A stretch of 64,000 nt of DNA from UBA2136 sp047635695 (GCA_047635695.1 JBLILN010000003.1:1-64000); one strand, 5' to 3'; positions 27,728 to 38,311 are shown, numbered from the stretch's first letter. Numbers and translations are program-made. The notes: generated by a model not told the origin, from the letters alone.

Positions 27728-30340
27728 CTATGTACTCCTTTTACTTCTCTCTTCTTCAGCAATTGCGGCTGATCTTGCGGCACGCACACCTTGCGGATAT
27801 TTTTGACTAAATGTCACCGTTGCTTTCCACCAATCACCGCCCATTTCGTCTTTGATGCGGTTAATTTCCGCCACATCTTCTGGCTGTGTTGTTGCAAGGG
27901 CAAATGTTAACTTATCTGTAAGCAAACGACAAATAACTTCTCCCACAGGGGACATTAAATAAAACTCAGAATAAAAACCAGGTTTTGTATCAATAGAGGC
28001 GATGTTTGCCTCATGTCGCTCACTGCGCAAACCTAAAGTTTGCATCAACATCGGTATCATTTCTTTACGTGGCTTCAAAATAAGACGTTTGGTAATGTTA
28101 CCAATAATCGCCGCACCCACATCAGTTGTTAAATCTTCCTCGTTCTGCGAAGCAATACCACACATGCAGTTTAATGAACGGTATGTACGGAAGGCACGTT
28201 TAAGCTGGTTCGCAACTTGCTCACCCCCCTTCGAGCTAATCATAGATATCATCTCATCAACAAGTAGGTGTTTCTTCGCGGCGCGGTCACCCATGTACAT
28301 AATATTATCGAGCATGGTGAAAATGGAGTTGATGATCACATCACTAATTTTTTCGCTCAGTACGTTTTGTAAATTAAAGACAACTAAACGGTCTTTTTCT
28401 GAAATAGATGGCGGGCCATCAAACAGTTTTCCATACATACCATCGCTACAGTATGAGCCCATTTCATCGGCAGAATGTAAACCTAATTCACGTTGGTGTT
28501 CATTAATGTAGGGGAATTTATACAGCGCTTCTTTAATCCAAGTTGGACGTAAAACGTCGCCCACTGGTACAATATCATAAGCATACTGTAGAACTTGCTC
28601 AAACAAGCGTGGCAGTGCAGGGTCTAGGTCTTCAGAGCCACCTTTTTTAATCATGAGCTCTAACGATTCCACCCATTGCTGCAAACGTTGCTTCGTGAGA
28701 ACACCCGCATAAGGGTTGATACAGCAATCTGGATTGTCGAGATCAATAATGATAGAACGCCCCATAGTTAAAGCAAAGCGATCATAGTCATCTTTAATTG
28801 TCATAAGGAATTGACGCTCAACGCCTGCGGCAAATAGTTGCAATACTTGGTCAACAACCATAAAGGATTTACCAGAACCTGATGTCCCTGTAATGGCATA
28901 GTGCCAGTTAACAAAATCATTTGACGTGTGGTCAAAGAAAGTTACTTCGCCATCACGGTTAACGTAAACAGCTTGTGGTGACGCACTACCACCCCAATGG
29001 CCGTGGTTAGGCAATAGATCAACTAAGTCATCTGACATAACGCGGCGGTTACGTGAAAACGGTCGGCTAAATTTATGCTCGTTCACAAGTGGCCAAGAAA
29101 AGGATATGCCCTGCAAACACATACTGCGTTCCATATCTGGCACAGCAGAAAGTTTCTTCATTGCAGAGTTAACCTTAAGCATTTTTTCTTCAACTTCAGT
29201 TCGGTCATAGCCATGAATAATCATACCGCAAATAATATACAGAATTTTACGACCTGAGAACATGCGCTGTCTAATTTCGCTTACCTCTTGGGCAAACATA
29301 TCAGCTTCTTCTGAGTTAAAGGCGCCTGAAATACGACGACGTAATTCAGCAGAAACAGCCATTTTGGTTTGTTCCATCATTTGATGTGGCTGTGTAATAT
29401 TACAGTAAAACGTATATTGTGAAGCAATGGTACGACGAATAACGCCAAAATAGTCAGGGCCAATGGTGTCAGGCATCATCGCTAGTGTTACAAGGCCATG
29501 ATAATCGCGCCCAATTTTAACAAGGTCATGCTCATGTTCAATTGGTAACGGGAAGCACTGTTCTCTAAAGGGAATGTCTTTATCAAGAATTACTTCTTGT
29601 TTTGCATCTTTATATGAAGGTGCGTAAGCCGTCCAATAGTGTTTTTTCAAATCAGTGAGAGACATACGGCTCTCTTTAGTCACAGCAAACATTACATCTA
29701 AAGTTGATTCAATAGACAAGATTGTTTCTTTGAAGTCGCCCAAAGCATAGCGCACTTGTGAGGTGAAAAAGTTATCAAACACTTTAAGCTTTGAAGGGTC
29801 AACACCAAACGCAGAAACCATGGTACCCACCACAGAATAAATAAGGTTTGCAATATTCTTTAATATACCCAAGTCTTCTGCTGGCGGCGGCGCCTTAACT
29901 GTTATAATCATGTAGGTATCACGCAGCATAGCATATTGACCTTCAGCGACAGGGTAGCCGTTAAAGCCCGCTGTGAGCAATTTCTCCGCGCGTGATTCAC
30001 GCAAGATTGTTCCTCTTTCATTACCGCTATCGAGGCTTAAATATTCCTTCATGCGGTCTGAAAGGTTGTTATGAGATGTAATAATTGTTTGCACCTGATA
30101 TCCAACAGGCAAGCTTTCAATAAAGGTACGAAACTCATTGTTCGTTTGCAAGTAACCATTATCAGAAGAATAGGAAGGCGGTACACGTGTTTTCCAAGCC
30201 ATAGAAAGTGAACCGTCTTGTAGAAGGTGGGCACGCCAAAGCGAAGAACTCTCGTCCTTCTCAAACTCAAAGTAAGGGAGTTGATCGCCGACGCGATTCA
30301 CTCGAGCAGATGTATAATTTTCATTATTGTGAAATGCCAT
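27728..30340 (-). CDS. traC: T4SS ATPase, TraC/VirB4 family
   Basis: I set the start at ATG 30340 (MAFHNNEN), six bases after GGGG; the frame extends to 30364 without a site. The product of about 870 residues has the TraC N-domain and a C-terminal ATPase. Walker A is GTSGSGKSF at about 481-489. Walker B is HLLVDEMISMI near 693, followed by the conserved FRTYRSLNCMCGIASQNEEDL sensor segment. This is the cytoplasmic motor of F-type secretion and pilus assembly. It overlaps traV by 17 bases and is followed after six bases by the GspC-like gene. Confidence 0.93.
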   Translation of the reverse strand: MAFHNNENYTSARVNRVGDQLPYFEFEKDESSSLWRAHLLQDGSLSMAWKTRVPPSYSSDNGYLQTNNEFRTFIESLPVGYQVQTIITSHNNLSDRMKEYLSLDSGNERGTILRESRAEKLLTAGFNGYPVAEGQYAMLRDTYMIITVKAPPPAEDLGILKNIANLIYSVVGTMVSAFGVDPSKLKVFDNFFTSQVRYALGDFKETILSIESTLDVMFAVTKESRMSLTDLKKHYWTAYAPSYKDAKQEVILDKDIPFREQCFPLPIEHEHDLVKIGRDYHGLVTLAMMPDTIGPDYFGVIRRTIASQYTFYCNITQPHQMMEQTKMAVSAELRRRISGAFNSEEADMFAQEVSEIRQRMFSGRKILYIICGMIIHGYDRTEVEEKMLKVNSAMKKLSAVPDMERSMCLQGISFSWPLVNEHKFSRPFSRNRRVMSDDLVDLLPNHGHWGGSASPQAVYVNRDGEVTFFDHTSNDFVNWHYAITGTSGSGKSFMVVDQVLQLFAAGVERQFLMTIKDDYDRFALTMGRSIIIDLDNPDCCINPYAGVLTKQRLQQWVESLELMIKKGGSEDLDPALPRLFEQVLQYAYDIVPVGDVLRPTWIKEALYKFPYINEHQRELGLHSADEMGSYCSDGMYGKLFDGPPSISEKDRLVVFNLQNVLSEKISDVIINSIFTMLDNIMYMGDRAAKKHLLVDEMISMISSKGGEQVANQLKRAFRTYRSLNCMCGIASQNEEDLTTDVGAAIIGNITKRLILKPRKEMIPMLMQTLGLRSERHEANIASIDTKPGFYSEFYLMSPVGEVICRLLTDKLTFALATTQPEDVAEINRIKDEMGGDWWKATVTFSQKYPQGVRAARSAAIAEEERSKRST

Positions 30341-30719
30341 AACCAGCCCCAAATGAGTTGTCATTCATATCACGATCGTTAACAGGTAAAACCCATTCAT
30401 AGCGGTCCGTGAGGAAGATGGTAGACCAGTTACCAAAAACCCTTGTATTATCAGCCGTTACATGTGGATATGTCCAAACCAAAAGTGTTTTTGGTGGTGC
30501 GACAACAGCAAGTTCTTTTTCTGGGATGTATGAAGGTCTGTTCATATCAGGCCTCACCTTATGACGGATAAGTTGGCGTTCAACACCACCAGTGCCCAGC
30601 GCCTTATCCCTTGCAACATCCAGTGACACATCCATTGATAGTGGATAATCAGGCGGCAAAGCACTACCGTAGTATTTACAGCCAGTTAATGCAAGTAATA
30701 GTAATAAAGTAATACGCAT
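30324..30719 (-). CDS. traV: TraV-like outer-membrane lipoprotein
   Basis: The 131-residue protein has a lipoprotein signal with lipobox LTGC (Cys14). The mature part is short, and its C-terminal half (PPKTLLVWTYPHVTADNTRVFGNWSTIFLTDRYEW) follows the TraV-type pattern of an RxWxxP strand, an acidic loop and a final aromatic strand. TraV forms the outer-membrane core with TraK and TraB. Position between traB and traC is the same as in F plasmids, which is the strongest support. Similarity is too low to be sure from motif alone. Confidence 0.7.
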   Translation of the reverse strand: MRITLLLLLALTGCKYYGSALPPDYPLSMDVSLDVARDKALGTGGVERQLIRHKVRPDMNRPSYIPEKELAVVAPPKTLLVWTYPHVTADNTRVFGNWSTIFLTDRYEWVLPVNDRDMNDNSFGAGYGISQ

Positions 30720-30731
30720 AGTTAAACCTCG

Positions 30732-32195
30732 TTATATTCTTTGATTTTGTTTATTGGCCTGTTGTTCTGCATTTCGGCGTGCCGCTTCGTTTGCTGCACG
30801 CACTGAATCAGCTTTTTTACCATCGACAAGCAATGTCCAAGCACTACCTGCATGGCGCAATTCAATACCGCTCAGAATAACAAGATGTATATCCCTTGTT
30901 GGGTCGACACGTACAAATGGGACAACGCGGCTTGAGCGCTCTTGAAGATAATCACGCAAGGAGCCCATCATACCCGAGACACCAGAAGCAAATTCCGCTT
31001 GCATTGCACTACCTGTTAAGTTTGTAGCAGTACCACCTTCACTTGTTTCTTCAGAGAATTGGTTTTCTCTCACAATATCAGCCATACCTACAGCAAAGTC
31101 AGCCATAAGTGCCGCTGCGATACGGGAAGCATCGCCTTCATAAAAGATCCCTGGGACACCTACAATACCGTCATTAGCGTCGACAACATAACCACTTAAG
31201 TTATAAGTAACAGCACCTCTGTCGGGATAAACACAAGTCATACGACTTGGCTTACCGACGGCACGCTCTGTTGAAATCTCACCTTCAAACTCTACCAAGG
31301 CGACACAACCATCCAATGAAACAGTTGAATTCATTGCGGTCTTGTATGAACCCGACAGTCGTACAAGTGAAGGGACAGAACCACCCACCAAAGCATCAAA
31401 ACCATTTAACAGGGTTGCTTTAATAAAACCTAAAGGCGGCAAGAAAGGTTCTGGTGTTTTTTCAACATAGAAATCTTGTGCAGATGCAGAGCCAGGTGCA
31501 CCATTAAAACTTAAAAGGGCTTGGTCGGGGTTGGCGCTAACACCTGCACCGCCTGCACGTAATGTCGTTTGAGAAATACGGCGTTTTTTAACTTTTTGCA
31601 CCGTACCACCCGTATCAAGAGTACCCAAAGCTTGACCTCTACGTCCCTGATCTTCTTGTAAGCGCGCCTGCTCTACCAAGCGATTAATTTCTGTACGCTG
31701 CTCTTGGTTTGATTTTTCAAAAGAGCGAATTTGGTCATTAAATGTTTCAATAATTTGCTGCATTTGCTGCTGCTGTTCTGTTACGGCCTCTTTAATGCCG
31801 CCGACATTCGTCAGTTCAGTTTTAACATCAGCAAGGAGGGAGCTTTTTAGATCTGCAAGTTCCTTACGTTGTTGCGTATAAAACCCACGTTGAAGTGATT
31901 CACGTGAAGGTGCGGTCTCTTCAAAGAGATCCTTTCTAACAGCGCCATCATTTTGACCACGCGCAGAAACTTTAACATTACCCGCTTGGGTTTGATTTTG
32001 TACAGAGCGAGATTTGTCAGAATCGTCACCACTTAACAACATAAAAAGAAAGAAGACAGCGATAGCCCCAACAGCAATCTGTGCGTTTTTTGGTAGCTCT
32101 TTAAATTTCGCAACCAATTCTTTGAACTTATCTTCACCCGAAGAGTTGCCATCAAATTGTTGTGGTGCTTGATTATTATTTTCCATTTGCCTCAT
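30732..32195 (-). CDS. traB: TraB/VirB10-family T4SS core protein
   Basis: The 487-residue bitopic protein has a cytoplasmic N-tail, a membrane helix at about 40-56 (AQIAVGAIAVFFLFMLL), a coiled coil at about 105-175 (Gln-rich), and a C-terminal beta-barrel domain at about 250-440. Within that domain GFIKATLLNGFDA, VSLDGCVALVEFEGEIS and RMTCVYPDRGAVTYNLSGYVVD are TraB-like. TraB spans the envelope and joins inner and outer complexes. It is the first gene of a minus-strand unit traB-traV-traC-(GspC-like)-(NusA-like)-(exported protein). The internal ATG at 32186 is an alternative start. Confidence 0.92.
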   Translation of the reverse strand: MRQMENNNQAPQQFDGNSSGEDKFKELVAKFKELPKNAQIAVGAIAVFFLFMLLSGDDSDKSRSVQNQTQAGNVKVSARGQNDGAVRKDLFEETAPSRESLQRGFYTQQRKELADLKSSLLADVKTELTNVGGIKEAVTEQQQQMQQIIETFNDQIRSFEKSNQEQRTEINRLVEQARLQEDQGRRGQALGTLDTGGTVQKVKKRRISQTTLRAGGAGVSANPDQALLSFNGAPGSASAQDFYVEKTPEPFLPPLGFIKATLLNGFDALVGGSVPSLVRLSGSYKTAMNSTVSLDGCVALVEFEGEISTERAVGKPSRMTCVYPDRGAVTYNLSGYVVDANDGIVGVPGIFYEGDASRIAAALMADFAVGMADIVRENQFSEETSEGGTATNLTGSAMQAEFASGVSGMMGSLRDYLQERSSRVVPFVRVDPTRDIHLVILSGIELRHAGSAWTLLVDGKKADSVRAANEAARRNAEQQANKQNQRI

Positions 32196-32522
32196 GCCAC
32201 ATCTAAAAATTATAGTATTTCTTCAACCTAAATATCACCAAGATACAGGTTACCACCCAACAAGATAGCGGATATAGGGTTTATGTGCAACGCCTAGCTT
32301 AAAAAGATGCTTATTAATTCAAATTCAAGTGCAACATTTAAACAACAGAGATATAAAAAGCACAAAAAAACAATGTATTTAGCAAAAATTAAACCTTTTT
32401 CCTTGAAATTAAAGCATTCAATGACAATAATTAACCCTAAGGTGTAAATTTAAGTAATTTATAGCCATAATAGGTGAAGCTTATATAAAGTGTTTACGGT
32501 TAAGAAATTTAGAGGGTATTTA
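32196..32522. other. Divergent promoter region between traB and traG-like genes
   Basis: This AT-rich 327-base interval separates two oppositely directed units and must carry both promoters. I found a plausible plus-strand promoter (TTGAAA 32403, 17-base spacer, AATAAT 32426). I found no clear minus-strand match and no long repeat or iteron array. Confidence 0.5.
32403..32431 (+). promoter_or_regulatory. Predicted sigma-70-type promoter for the traG-like unit
   Basis: TTGAAA (32403-32408), a 17-base spacer and AATAAT (32426-32431) lie 92 bases before the start codon at 32523. Confidence 0.45.
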
Positions 32523-35500
32523 ATGGCGTTTCCAGACTACGGTCCACTTAAAGATATTGCACAGTTTTCACAGGACGGCTTCGCACAAGGGTCATTACTA
32601 TTTAAAATGTTTGCTGGTGAAGTTGTTGGCACACAAGCCCTTCACTATATAGGCCTTACATTTGCCCTGATAGGTGCATTGGCTATTGTCTTTATAAAAA
32701 AATTCCATAACATCGTCACTATTGTATCCTGGACATTTTTAGTTATTATTTTACTCATAGGGCCAAGGCAAAGTGAACACTTTTTCGCAGAAATCAAGGT
32801 AAACGTTGACCCAAGCAAATCAACGGTAGGTAGCGTTGACAACACAATATACGCATTCACGCCACAAGCTGTCGTTATAGATTTTATGAGCAAAATTCAC
32901 CGTGCTATTTATTTAGGGCTTTTTGATATAACAGACCCTGCAAACCCACGTATGCGCAATGCAATTACAGACCTTGTCGACGGCGTATCAGGTAGTTCAC
33001 CAGCAGACACACAGCTCAATGAGCGCCACGATATTTTATTTGAAATACAAGCATATAAAACACTTGAGTGTGGCCCTGAATCAAGCCTATCTTTACCGCT
33101 TTACGACCATGAGTGGGAAAAGAAATTAATGGTGGAAACACCTGTAAATTCAGGTCAGTGGCAATTAAAAGACGACTACGTACCCTATGGTATTTCCACT
33201 GTGCAGCTATCTGCAGAAAAAACCAACGCACTACAACAAAACTACTTCAAACTCGCAAGCATTCAAGACCTTTTGTCTAATTACGGCTCGGGCTATGCTG
33301 AATATCACGGCAAGGTCTACGCGCCGTTTTCAGTGGTAAACCTTGATGCAGACGACGTTGGTAAAACCCTTAAACAGTCTGGTGTCAAAGAAAAAGAAGT
33401 AGACAGAGCTGTGCAACAATATATAAAAAATAATGCTGCCTATATTTTAAATGGGCAATTATCTACGCTTTCTTACGCTATGATGAACAAAAAAACCCTG
33501 GTTGATGACATAAACACAGCTGACTCGTTTAGGCTAATAGGCCCTCCGCCTACCCTTAATAGCCCTACAATGATGGCTTACATTACAAACAGTAGAGGAG
33601 CCGATGATTATACGACATGGGGCGCAACTGACCCTATAGAAAAAAGACTACAAAGTGAAACAGCCTCTGATTTTAACAGAGTCATCACGCAGGTAAGCCA
33701 TTCAGCAGGCATAGAATTTGAAAGAAAAAACCCTGTTGCGACATCTTGGTACAATATGATCATTGGTGAAGGTGGCGGTACAAATATTGGTAGTACCCCC
33801 GCAGGTATTGTCTTTATAACGCCTACCATAATATCAATATATGACCAACGTAAATCTGAGCCTGTTTCAGGCCGTGCAAAGCGCCCACTAGGAGCGCTTG
33901 CAAAAAAACCTTACCTTAACCTTGTTAATAACTGTGCACAACTACATTTCATGATCAGAAACCATACGCGAGATGCGCTTATGTTCCAAAACACATGGCC
34001 TAGCCACGGTCAAGATGTTGACTATATAAAAACTGGCGTACCCAACCAAAAAACAGGGGACTTTGCTGAGCCTATGGGGCTTTCTAATACTGTAACCAGT
34101 GGCACACGCAACTTCTTGCTTTACCCTTACAGGCAAGATAATGCAACCATGCAAATGAATGGGCTTTACCTAAGGTACCAATCCATTGCAAAAACCATGA
34201 CATACCAAGACACAACTGTAAGCCCTATCGTTGAGCATCACGCCTTAAGTGACGCTTCAACAAACGTGTCCGCAGCAGAAGTTGCGCGTCGTCTTATTAT
34301 TAAAAACCTTATAGATTCTGGCTTCAAAAACTCAACCATGCCTATGGTTATTACAAAAGGTAGTACCATTGACGCTAAAGAAGCCCAAGCAGAGGCAATT
34401 GCCGCCAGTAATTCAAATATGGACAAAGCCATGCAAACTTCAGGTAACGGTCATGGCGCTGAAGCGAACCTCAAAAACATTGGTAGTGAACTTGGGTTTG
34501 CTGTTGAATGGGTTGCAGAAACTGCCACTAAAATTGGTGCTCAATTTGCGGGTATCGGCGCACTTGCTTATGTTAAATTCTTACAGATGTTTATATCCAT
34601 CGCCATATTCTTTATACTGATGTGTACACCTATTTTATTTATGATGGGCCTCGTCGTACCGTCACATGCGCCGGGTGTTATTGTGGTCAGTCTTATTTCT
34701 GTTCTAGCCCTCAAAGCCATACCTATTGGTTATACACTTGTTGATGCTGTAATGAGTATTGCTATGCAACGCTTTGATATATTGGATTACACAAAACTTG
34801 ACTATGCCTTGATGATTTACGTGACCGCTGCTGCATATACGTCGGTAACCATGGTAACATTCTTCCTACTCTTTAAAGCGGGTGATGCATCTACTGTACT
34901 GGGGCAAATCTCTCAAATGGATAGTAAAGCCAATGAAGCCGCTGATACAGCAGCAGCTATTGTTAAAGGTGTTGCAGGTGCTGCAGCCCTTGCCGTCACA
35001 GCTGGTGTGGGTGGTGCAATTGGTGGTATAGCTTCAGGTAAAGGTGTTGGCAAAGCAGCTTTATCAGGTGGTAATCAAATGAAAGAAGTATTTGGTAAAA
35101 ATGGTCTTTCTGCAATACCGGGTGCTGGTAATGCCTTCCAAGAGGTCACAGGCTCATACCGTGAAGGTAAAGCTGAAACCAGTATCCGTGGAGAGGTTAC
35201 CAATAACAATAAAAATATTGACAACCTCAACGCTGAAATTGATGCCGAGCTTTCTGGTAGTAAAGGCCCTATAAGCCCCGAAAGACGTAAAGAGCTTGAA
35301 GATAATAAGAGCACCAATGAAGCGCAACGCAAAAGCTATGGTAGCCTCGTCAGTGCCAACAAGGACTCTCAAGCTGAGAATAAATATCGTAACCAAACAG
35401 CTGGCGGTGCCGAATACTTTGCTGGTGGCCGCGCCCATAAAGAAGGGCAACGCATAGCCAAAGAACGTGGCACAAGCATGGAAGAAATTAGCCGTGAAAA

Positions 35501-36332
35501 CCGTGAAGCAGCAGCTAAATCTGGTGTTTACCAAAGCATAGGAAGTGCCGTAAAAACAATGGAATTGAAGGACGCTAAAGTCGACATGGCGGGATCTAAA
35601 ATTCAAATTGATGCCGAAGCTGCGAGGGCCATTCAACAAGGGCAAAGTGCCGCGTCCAACATTCGCCGTGTCACAAGCCCTGATAAGGTTGTCGCAGCAG
35701 AGCAATCTGCCTTCCTAGCTGAACACAAAGCGGCTATCAAGCAATCTCGCGAAAGATACTCTGGAAAATTGAGGAATACACCTGGTGAGGCTGTTGTTGA
35801 ATCAGAAATTGTTGACCCTAAAACAGGGGAGCGTCGTACAGTTAATTCAACCATGTTGCAAGATGAAGTTTTCGCCAGAGCAGAGGATGCTGTGAGAGAC
35901 AACATTAATGGGGACGGCCTAGACAGTTCAATCAAAACAATTGCCGCAGGTGAAGTAACCAACGAAATTGTAGATAACTTTAAAGATGGCAAATGGAAGA
36001 TTAATAAAGACAGCTTCTCTAACGAGGCCATTCAAGAACTTTATAAAAGTGGAAATAATGAAGCTATAAATGAGTTTGAAGGCCTGGTTAGCAAAGCCAA
36101 CCAAAGCAATGACCCTGGCAAGTTAACAACACGCACAGGTTCTGCCTTTAACACATTTGCACAAGGCAGTAAAAACTTTAACCCAAGTAACCTACCTAAT
36201 GGTGCCGATATATCTATACTAGAAACAGTGATGGCAAGCAATAAAGTTGCACATGAGAAAGCAACAAGGCTTGCAAAACAGCGCCAAAATGAGTTTAATA
36301 AAATAGCGAGCAAAGACAAGGCACACTCTTAA
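32523..36332 (+). CDS. traG: TraG-like T4SS inner-membrane protein
   Basis: The start at ATG 32523 (MAFPDYGPLKD) follows GAGGG by five bases; GTG 32490 is less likely. The product is about 1269 residues. N-terminal membrane helices lie at about 40-85 (ALHYIGLTFALIGALAIV, IVTIVSWTFLVIILLIG). A large periplasmic loop with the TraG-type AFTPQAVVIDFMSKIHRAI segment follows. Then comes a membrane cluster at about 690-800, and a very long, hydrophilic, mostly helical C-terminal tail (about 820-1269). TraG works in F-pilus assembly and mating-pair stabilisation. Here it is on the opposite strand from the other tra genes and is followed by a gene of unknown function. Confidence 0.72.
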   Translation: MAFPDYGPLKDIAQFSQDGFAQGSLLFKMFAGEVVGTQALHYIGLTFALIGALAIVFIKKFHNIVTIVSWTFLVIILLIGPRQSEHFFAEIKVNVDPSKSTVGSVDNTIYAFTPQAVVIDFMSKIHRAIYLGLFDITDPANPRMRNAITDLVDGVSGSSPADTQLNERHDILFEIQAYKTLECGPESSLSLPLYDHEWEKKLMVETPVNSGQWQLKDDYVPYGISTVQLSAEKTNALQQNYFKLASIQDLLSNYGSGYAEYHGKVYAPFSVVNLDADDVGKTLKQSGVKEKEVDRAVQQYIKNNAAYILNGQLSTLSYAMMNKKTLVDDINTADSFRLIGPPPTLNSPTMMAYITNSRGADDYTTWGATDPIEKRLQSETASDFNRVITQVSHSAGIEFERKNPVATSWYNMIIGEGGGTNIGSTPAGIVFITPTIISIYDQRKSEPVSGRAKRPLGALAKKPYLNLVNNCAQLHFMIRNHTRDALMFQNTWPSHGQDVDYIKTGVPNQKTGDFAEPMGLSNTVTSGTRNFLLYPYRQDNATMQMNGLYLRYQSIAKTMTYQDTTVSPIVEHHALSDASTNVSAAEVARRLIIKNLIDSGFKNSTMPMVITKGSTIDAKEAQAEAIAASNSNMDKAMQTSGNGHGAEANLKNIGSELGFAVEWVAETATKIGAQFAGIGALAYVKFLQMFISIAIFFILMCTPILFMMGLVVPSHAPGVIVVSLISVLALKAIPIGYTLVDAVMSIAMQRFDILDYTKLDYALMIYVTAAAYTSVTMVTFFLLFKAGDASTVLGQISQMDSKANEAADTAAAIVKGVAGAAALAVTAGVGGAIGGIASGKGVGKAALSGGNQMKEVFGKNGLSAIPGAGNAFQEVTGSYREGKAETSIRGEVTNNNKNIDNLNAEIDAELSGSKGPISPERRKELEDNKSTNEAQRKSYGSLVSANKDSQAENKYRNQTAGGAEYFAGGRAHKEGQRIAKERGTSMEEISRENREAAAKSGVYQSIGSAVKTMELKDAKVDMAGSKIQIDAEAARAIQQGQSAASNIRRVTSPDKVVAAEQSAFLAEHKAAIKQSRERYSGKLRNTPGEAVVESEIVDPKTGERRTVNSTMLQDEVFARAEDAVRDNINGDGLDSSIKTIAAGEVTNEIVDNFKDGKWKINKDSFSNEAIQELYKSGNNEAINEFEGLVSKANQSNDPGKLTTRTGSAFNTFAQGSKNFNPSNLPNGADISILETVMASNKVAHEKATRLAKQRQNEFNKIASKDKAHS

Positions 36333-36349
36333 AAAAATAAAGATAAAAA

Positions 36350-38275
36350 ATGAGCGAACAAAAAAAACAAACGCCAGAAGTAACAAATGAAGTAGAAAAA
36401 AAGCCAGCGCCGTGGGTGCGTCTGGCTTCTGCTTATTATCAAAATGACCTTGGTGAACACCCAAAAAACGCCACGGGTGACCTTTATAGCCTTGACCCTG
36501 TACTCGACGAGTTGATCGAAGAGCATCTTATTGATTATGCCTTACCTATTATCCCATGTATCGATGGCCACAATGTGATGACCACAAATGGTATTGCCGA
36601 CATTTTAGAAAACAACATTAAAGTACCGTTGTCGCCTAATTTTGTCAGAGACCTTGCAGGTCGTATTATTTATATAGGCTACGGCCCTGAAGTTAAAAAA
36701 GGCGAGCACTGGACAAACAACCGACACGTCACTTTTCCTAATAACTGTCGCATTGTCACCACTGATATTGAAGGCAGTGAATATATCGAAAATATATTCT
36801 TCACACGGTTCCGTTCACTTGACACCAGTATGCGTTATGAAAGCGATGCGCACTTACAGCTCTTTTCTTATGAAGCGGAAAATCTTTATCCTTACAAATT
36901 AAGGGTTGATACATTTTATCAAGATGGTTGGCGCTTACCGCAAACCGCCCTCCTTTACGCCAGGAAAAGTGTCGATAAAACACATGCCAAAAATATTGGT
37001 CTTAAATTTCTAGAAGAGTGGGGAAAGGTAAGTTCAACAACATTTTATGCTGAATTTCTTGAAATGAATGGTGGCGCAGAATGGGTAGAAAAACTATTCC
37101 AATCTGGTTGTACCGTTATCCCCACAACAGACGCCTACAATAGCTTTTATGTTGTTGATGATGAATATGGTATTAAAAAAAGAAGAAGCGGTCGCGCCGT
37201 TGAAGGCTTACATGATATTGTTAGCGCTAAGGCAAGTGAAGAGCCAAAGGATACAATTTTAGAAGTTATCGCCCCTGGGTTTACAACTTCTAACTTTATT
37301 TATCCGGCACAGGTCATCGTGAGTGATGGCAAGCGTTACGAAAGTAACATGAAAGCTTTCCCAATACCTGTGCACCCAGATTTACGCCTGCCACACCAAC
37401 GCACACAAAGTGTCTGGGGTGCTACCTGGCTGCCAACACACCCTTCACATTTTGAAGAACCTTCCATTTGGGTTTGGGATATGGCAACGGGTCATTTCAT
37501 GCAGAAAAAAGGGCCTTTATGGGACCCACTACATTATTATTACGACTCCGTACCTTTAATTATTAAAGCTTTTAAATATCATGAGCCTATTTCAAGACAG
37601 ATATCCTATGTGCCTCAATATATGAAAGAGCGCTTCTTCCCCGCGACGGCGATTAAGGGGTTTGATATGATGAGTTACGGCATTAAAAAAATGCGTAAAG
37701 AAAAGAACATTTTGCCGCTTTCGGGTCTTTTACGGGTTAAAGATACTAAATTTAGTTCAAATGTCGGCTACCATCCATTGCCACTTGCATTTGAATATGA
37801 GCTGAGCAACCTATGGTTTCCAGAGTTATTACCACAAGGTCGCACTAGAGCAAAACCAGCAAAAATCGTTTTAGCGCCTGTTATATCATGCAATACTAAT
37901 ATAAACGATTATCAAAATAATGCAGGTGATGTAAACGAGTTTGATCGTTTAAAACTTCCTGGTCTCTTAAAAGAGTCTTCTGGGGATCCTTTAACTGACT
38001 ACCCTCAACTTCATAGGTATTTAAGCGAATTCAACACGGGCCTAGCCAATACCTACGGCAGGATTATTTTAAACATGCCTGAAGAGACCGTGAAAGGCAT
38101 ACACAGCCTTTACGACAGGGATAGTCTAGATGAGATCATTGAAGCGACTGAAATGCCTTTTTACAAGGCCGTCAAAGGCTTTTCGCTTAAATCTCTCGAG
38201 AATTTAAACAAAACCATCGAAAAATACAACAGCGATTTAACTTCTTTCACCCATAAACATTGGAAAGGCCGCTAA
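36350..38275 (+). CDS. Large soluble protein of unknown function, paired with traG-like gene
   Basis: The 641-residue protein has no signal peptide or membrane helix. It is rich in aromatic residues and seems globular throughout, with segments such as WVRLASAYYQNDLGEHP, VTFPNNCRIVTTDIEGSEYIENIFFTRFR and FPATAIKGFDMMSYG. No nucleotide-binding, nuclease, relaxase or coupling-protein motif was seen. It starts 17 bases after the traG-like gene and ends inside a strong terminator, so the two are a plus-strand operon. It could be a substrate, a cytoplasmic partner or an anti-defence factor. I recognise no family. Confidence 0.65.
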   Translation: MSEQKKQTPEVTNEVEKKPAPWVRLASAYYQNDLGEHPKNATGDLYSLDPVLDELIEEHLIDYALPIIPCIDGHNVMTTNGIADILENNIKVPLSPNFVRDLAGRIIYIGYGPEVKKGEHWTNNRHVTFPNNCRIVTTDIEGSEYIENIFFTRFRSLDTSMRYESDAHLQLFSYEAENLYPYKLRVDTFYQDGWRLPQTALLYARKSVDKTHAKNIGLKFLEEWGKVSSTTFYAEFLEMNGGAEWVEKLFQSGCTVIPTTDAYNSFYVVDDEYGIKKRRSGRAVEGLHDIVSAKASEEPKDTILEVIAPGFTTSNFIYPAQVIVSDGKRYESNMKAFPIPVHPDLRLPHQRTQSVWGATWLPTHPSHFEEPSIWVWDMATGHFMQKKGPLWDPLHYYYDSVPLIIKAFKYHEPISRQISYVPQYMKERFFPATAIKGFDMMSYGIKKMRKEKNILPLSGLLRVKDTKFSSNVGYHPLPLAFEYELSNLWFPELLPQGRTRAKPAKIVLAPVISCNTNINDYQNNAGDVNEFDRLKLPGLLKESSGDPLTDYPQLHRYLSEFNTGLANTYGRIILNMPEETVKGIHSLYDRDSLDEIIEATEMPFYKAVKGFSLKSLENLNKTIEKYNSDLTSFTHKHWKGR

Positions 38276-38290
38276 AAGCGGCCTTTTTAT
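38264..38290 (+). terminator. Rho-independent terminator
   Basis: AAAGGCCGCT (38264-38273) pairs with AGCGGCCTTT (38277-38286) across three bases and is followed by TTTTAT. The stop codon lies in the stem, so it ends the traG-like operon tightly. On the minus strand it has a shorter T-run. Confidence 0.85.
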
Positions 38291-38311
38291 AAACGTTAGT
38301 CGTTAGTGTTA

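Noticed and set aside
35154..35705. 183-codon minus-strand frame inside the traG-like gene
   Set aside because: Antisense shadow of the hydrophilic tail; Phe/Thr/Cys-rich translation without a start site.
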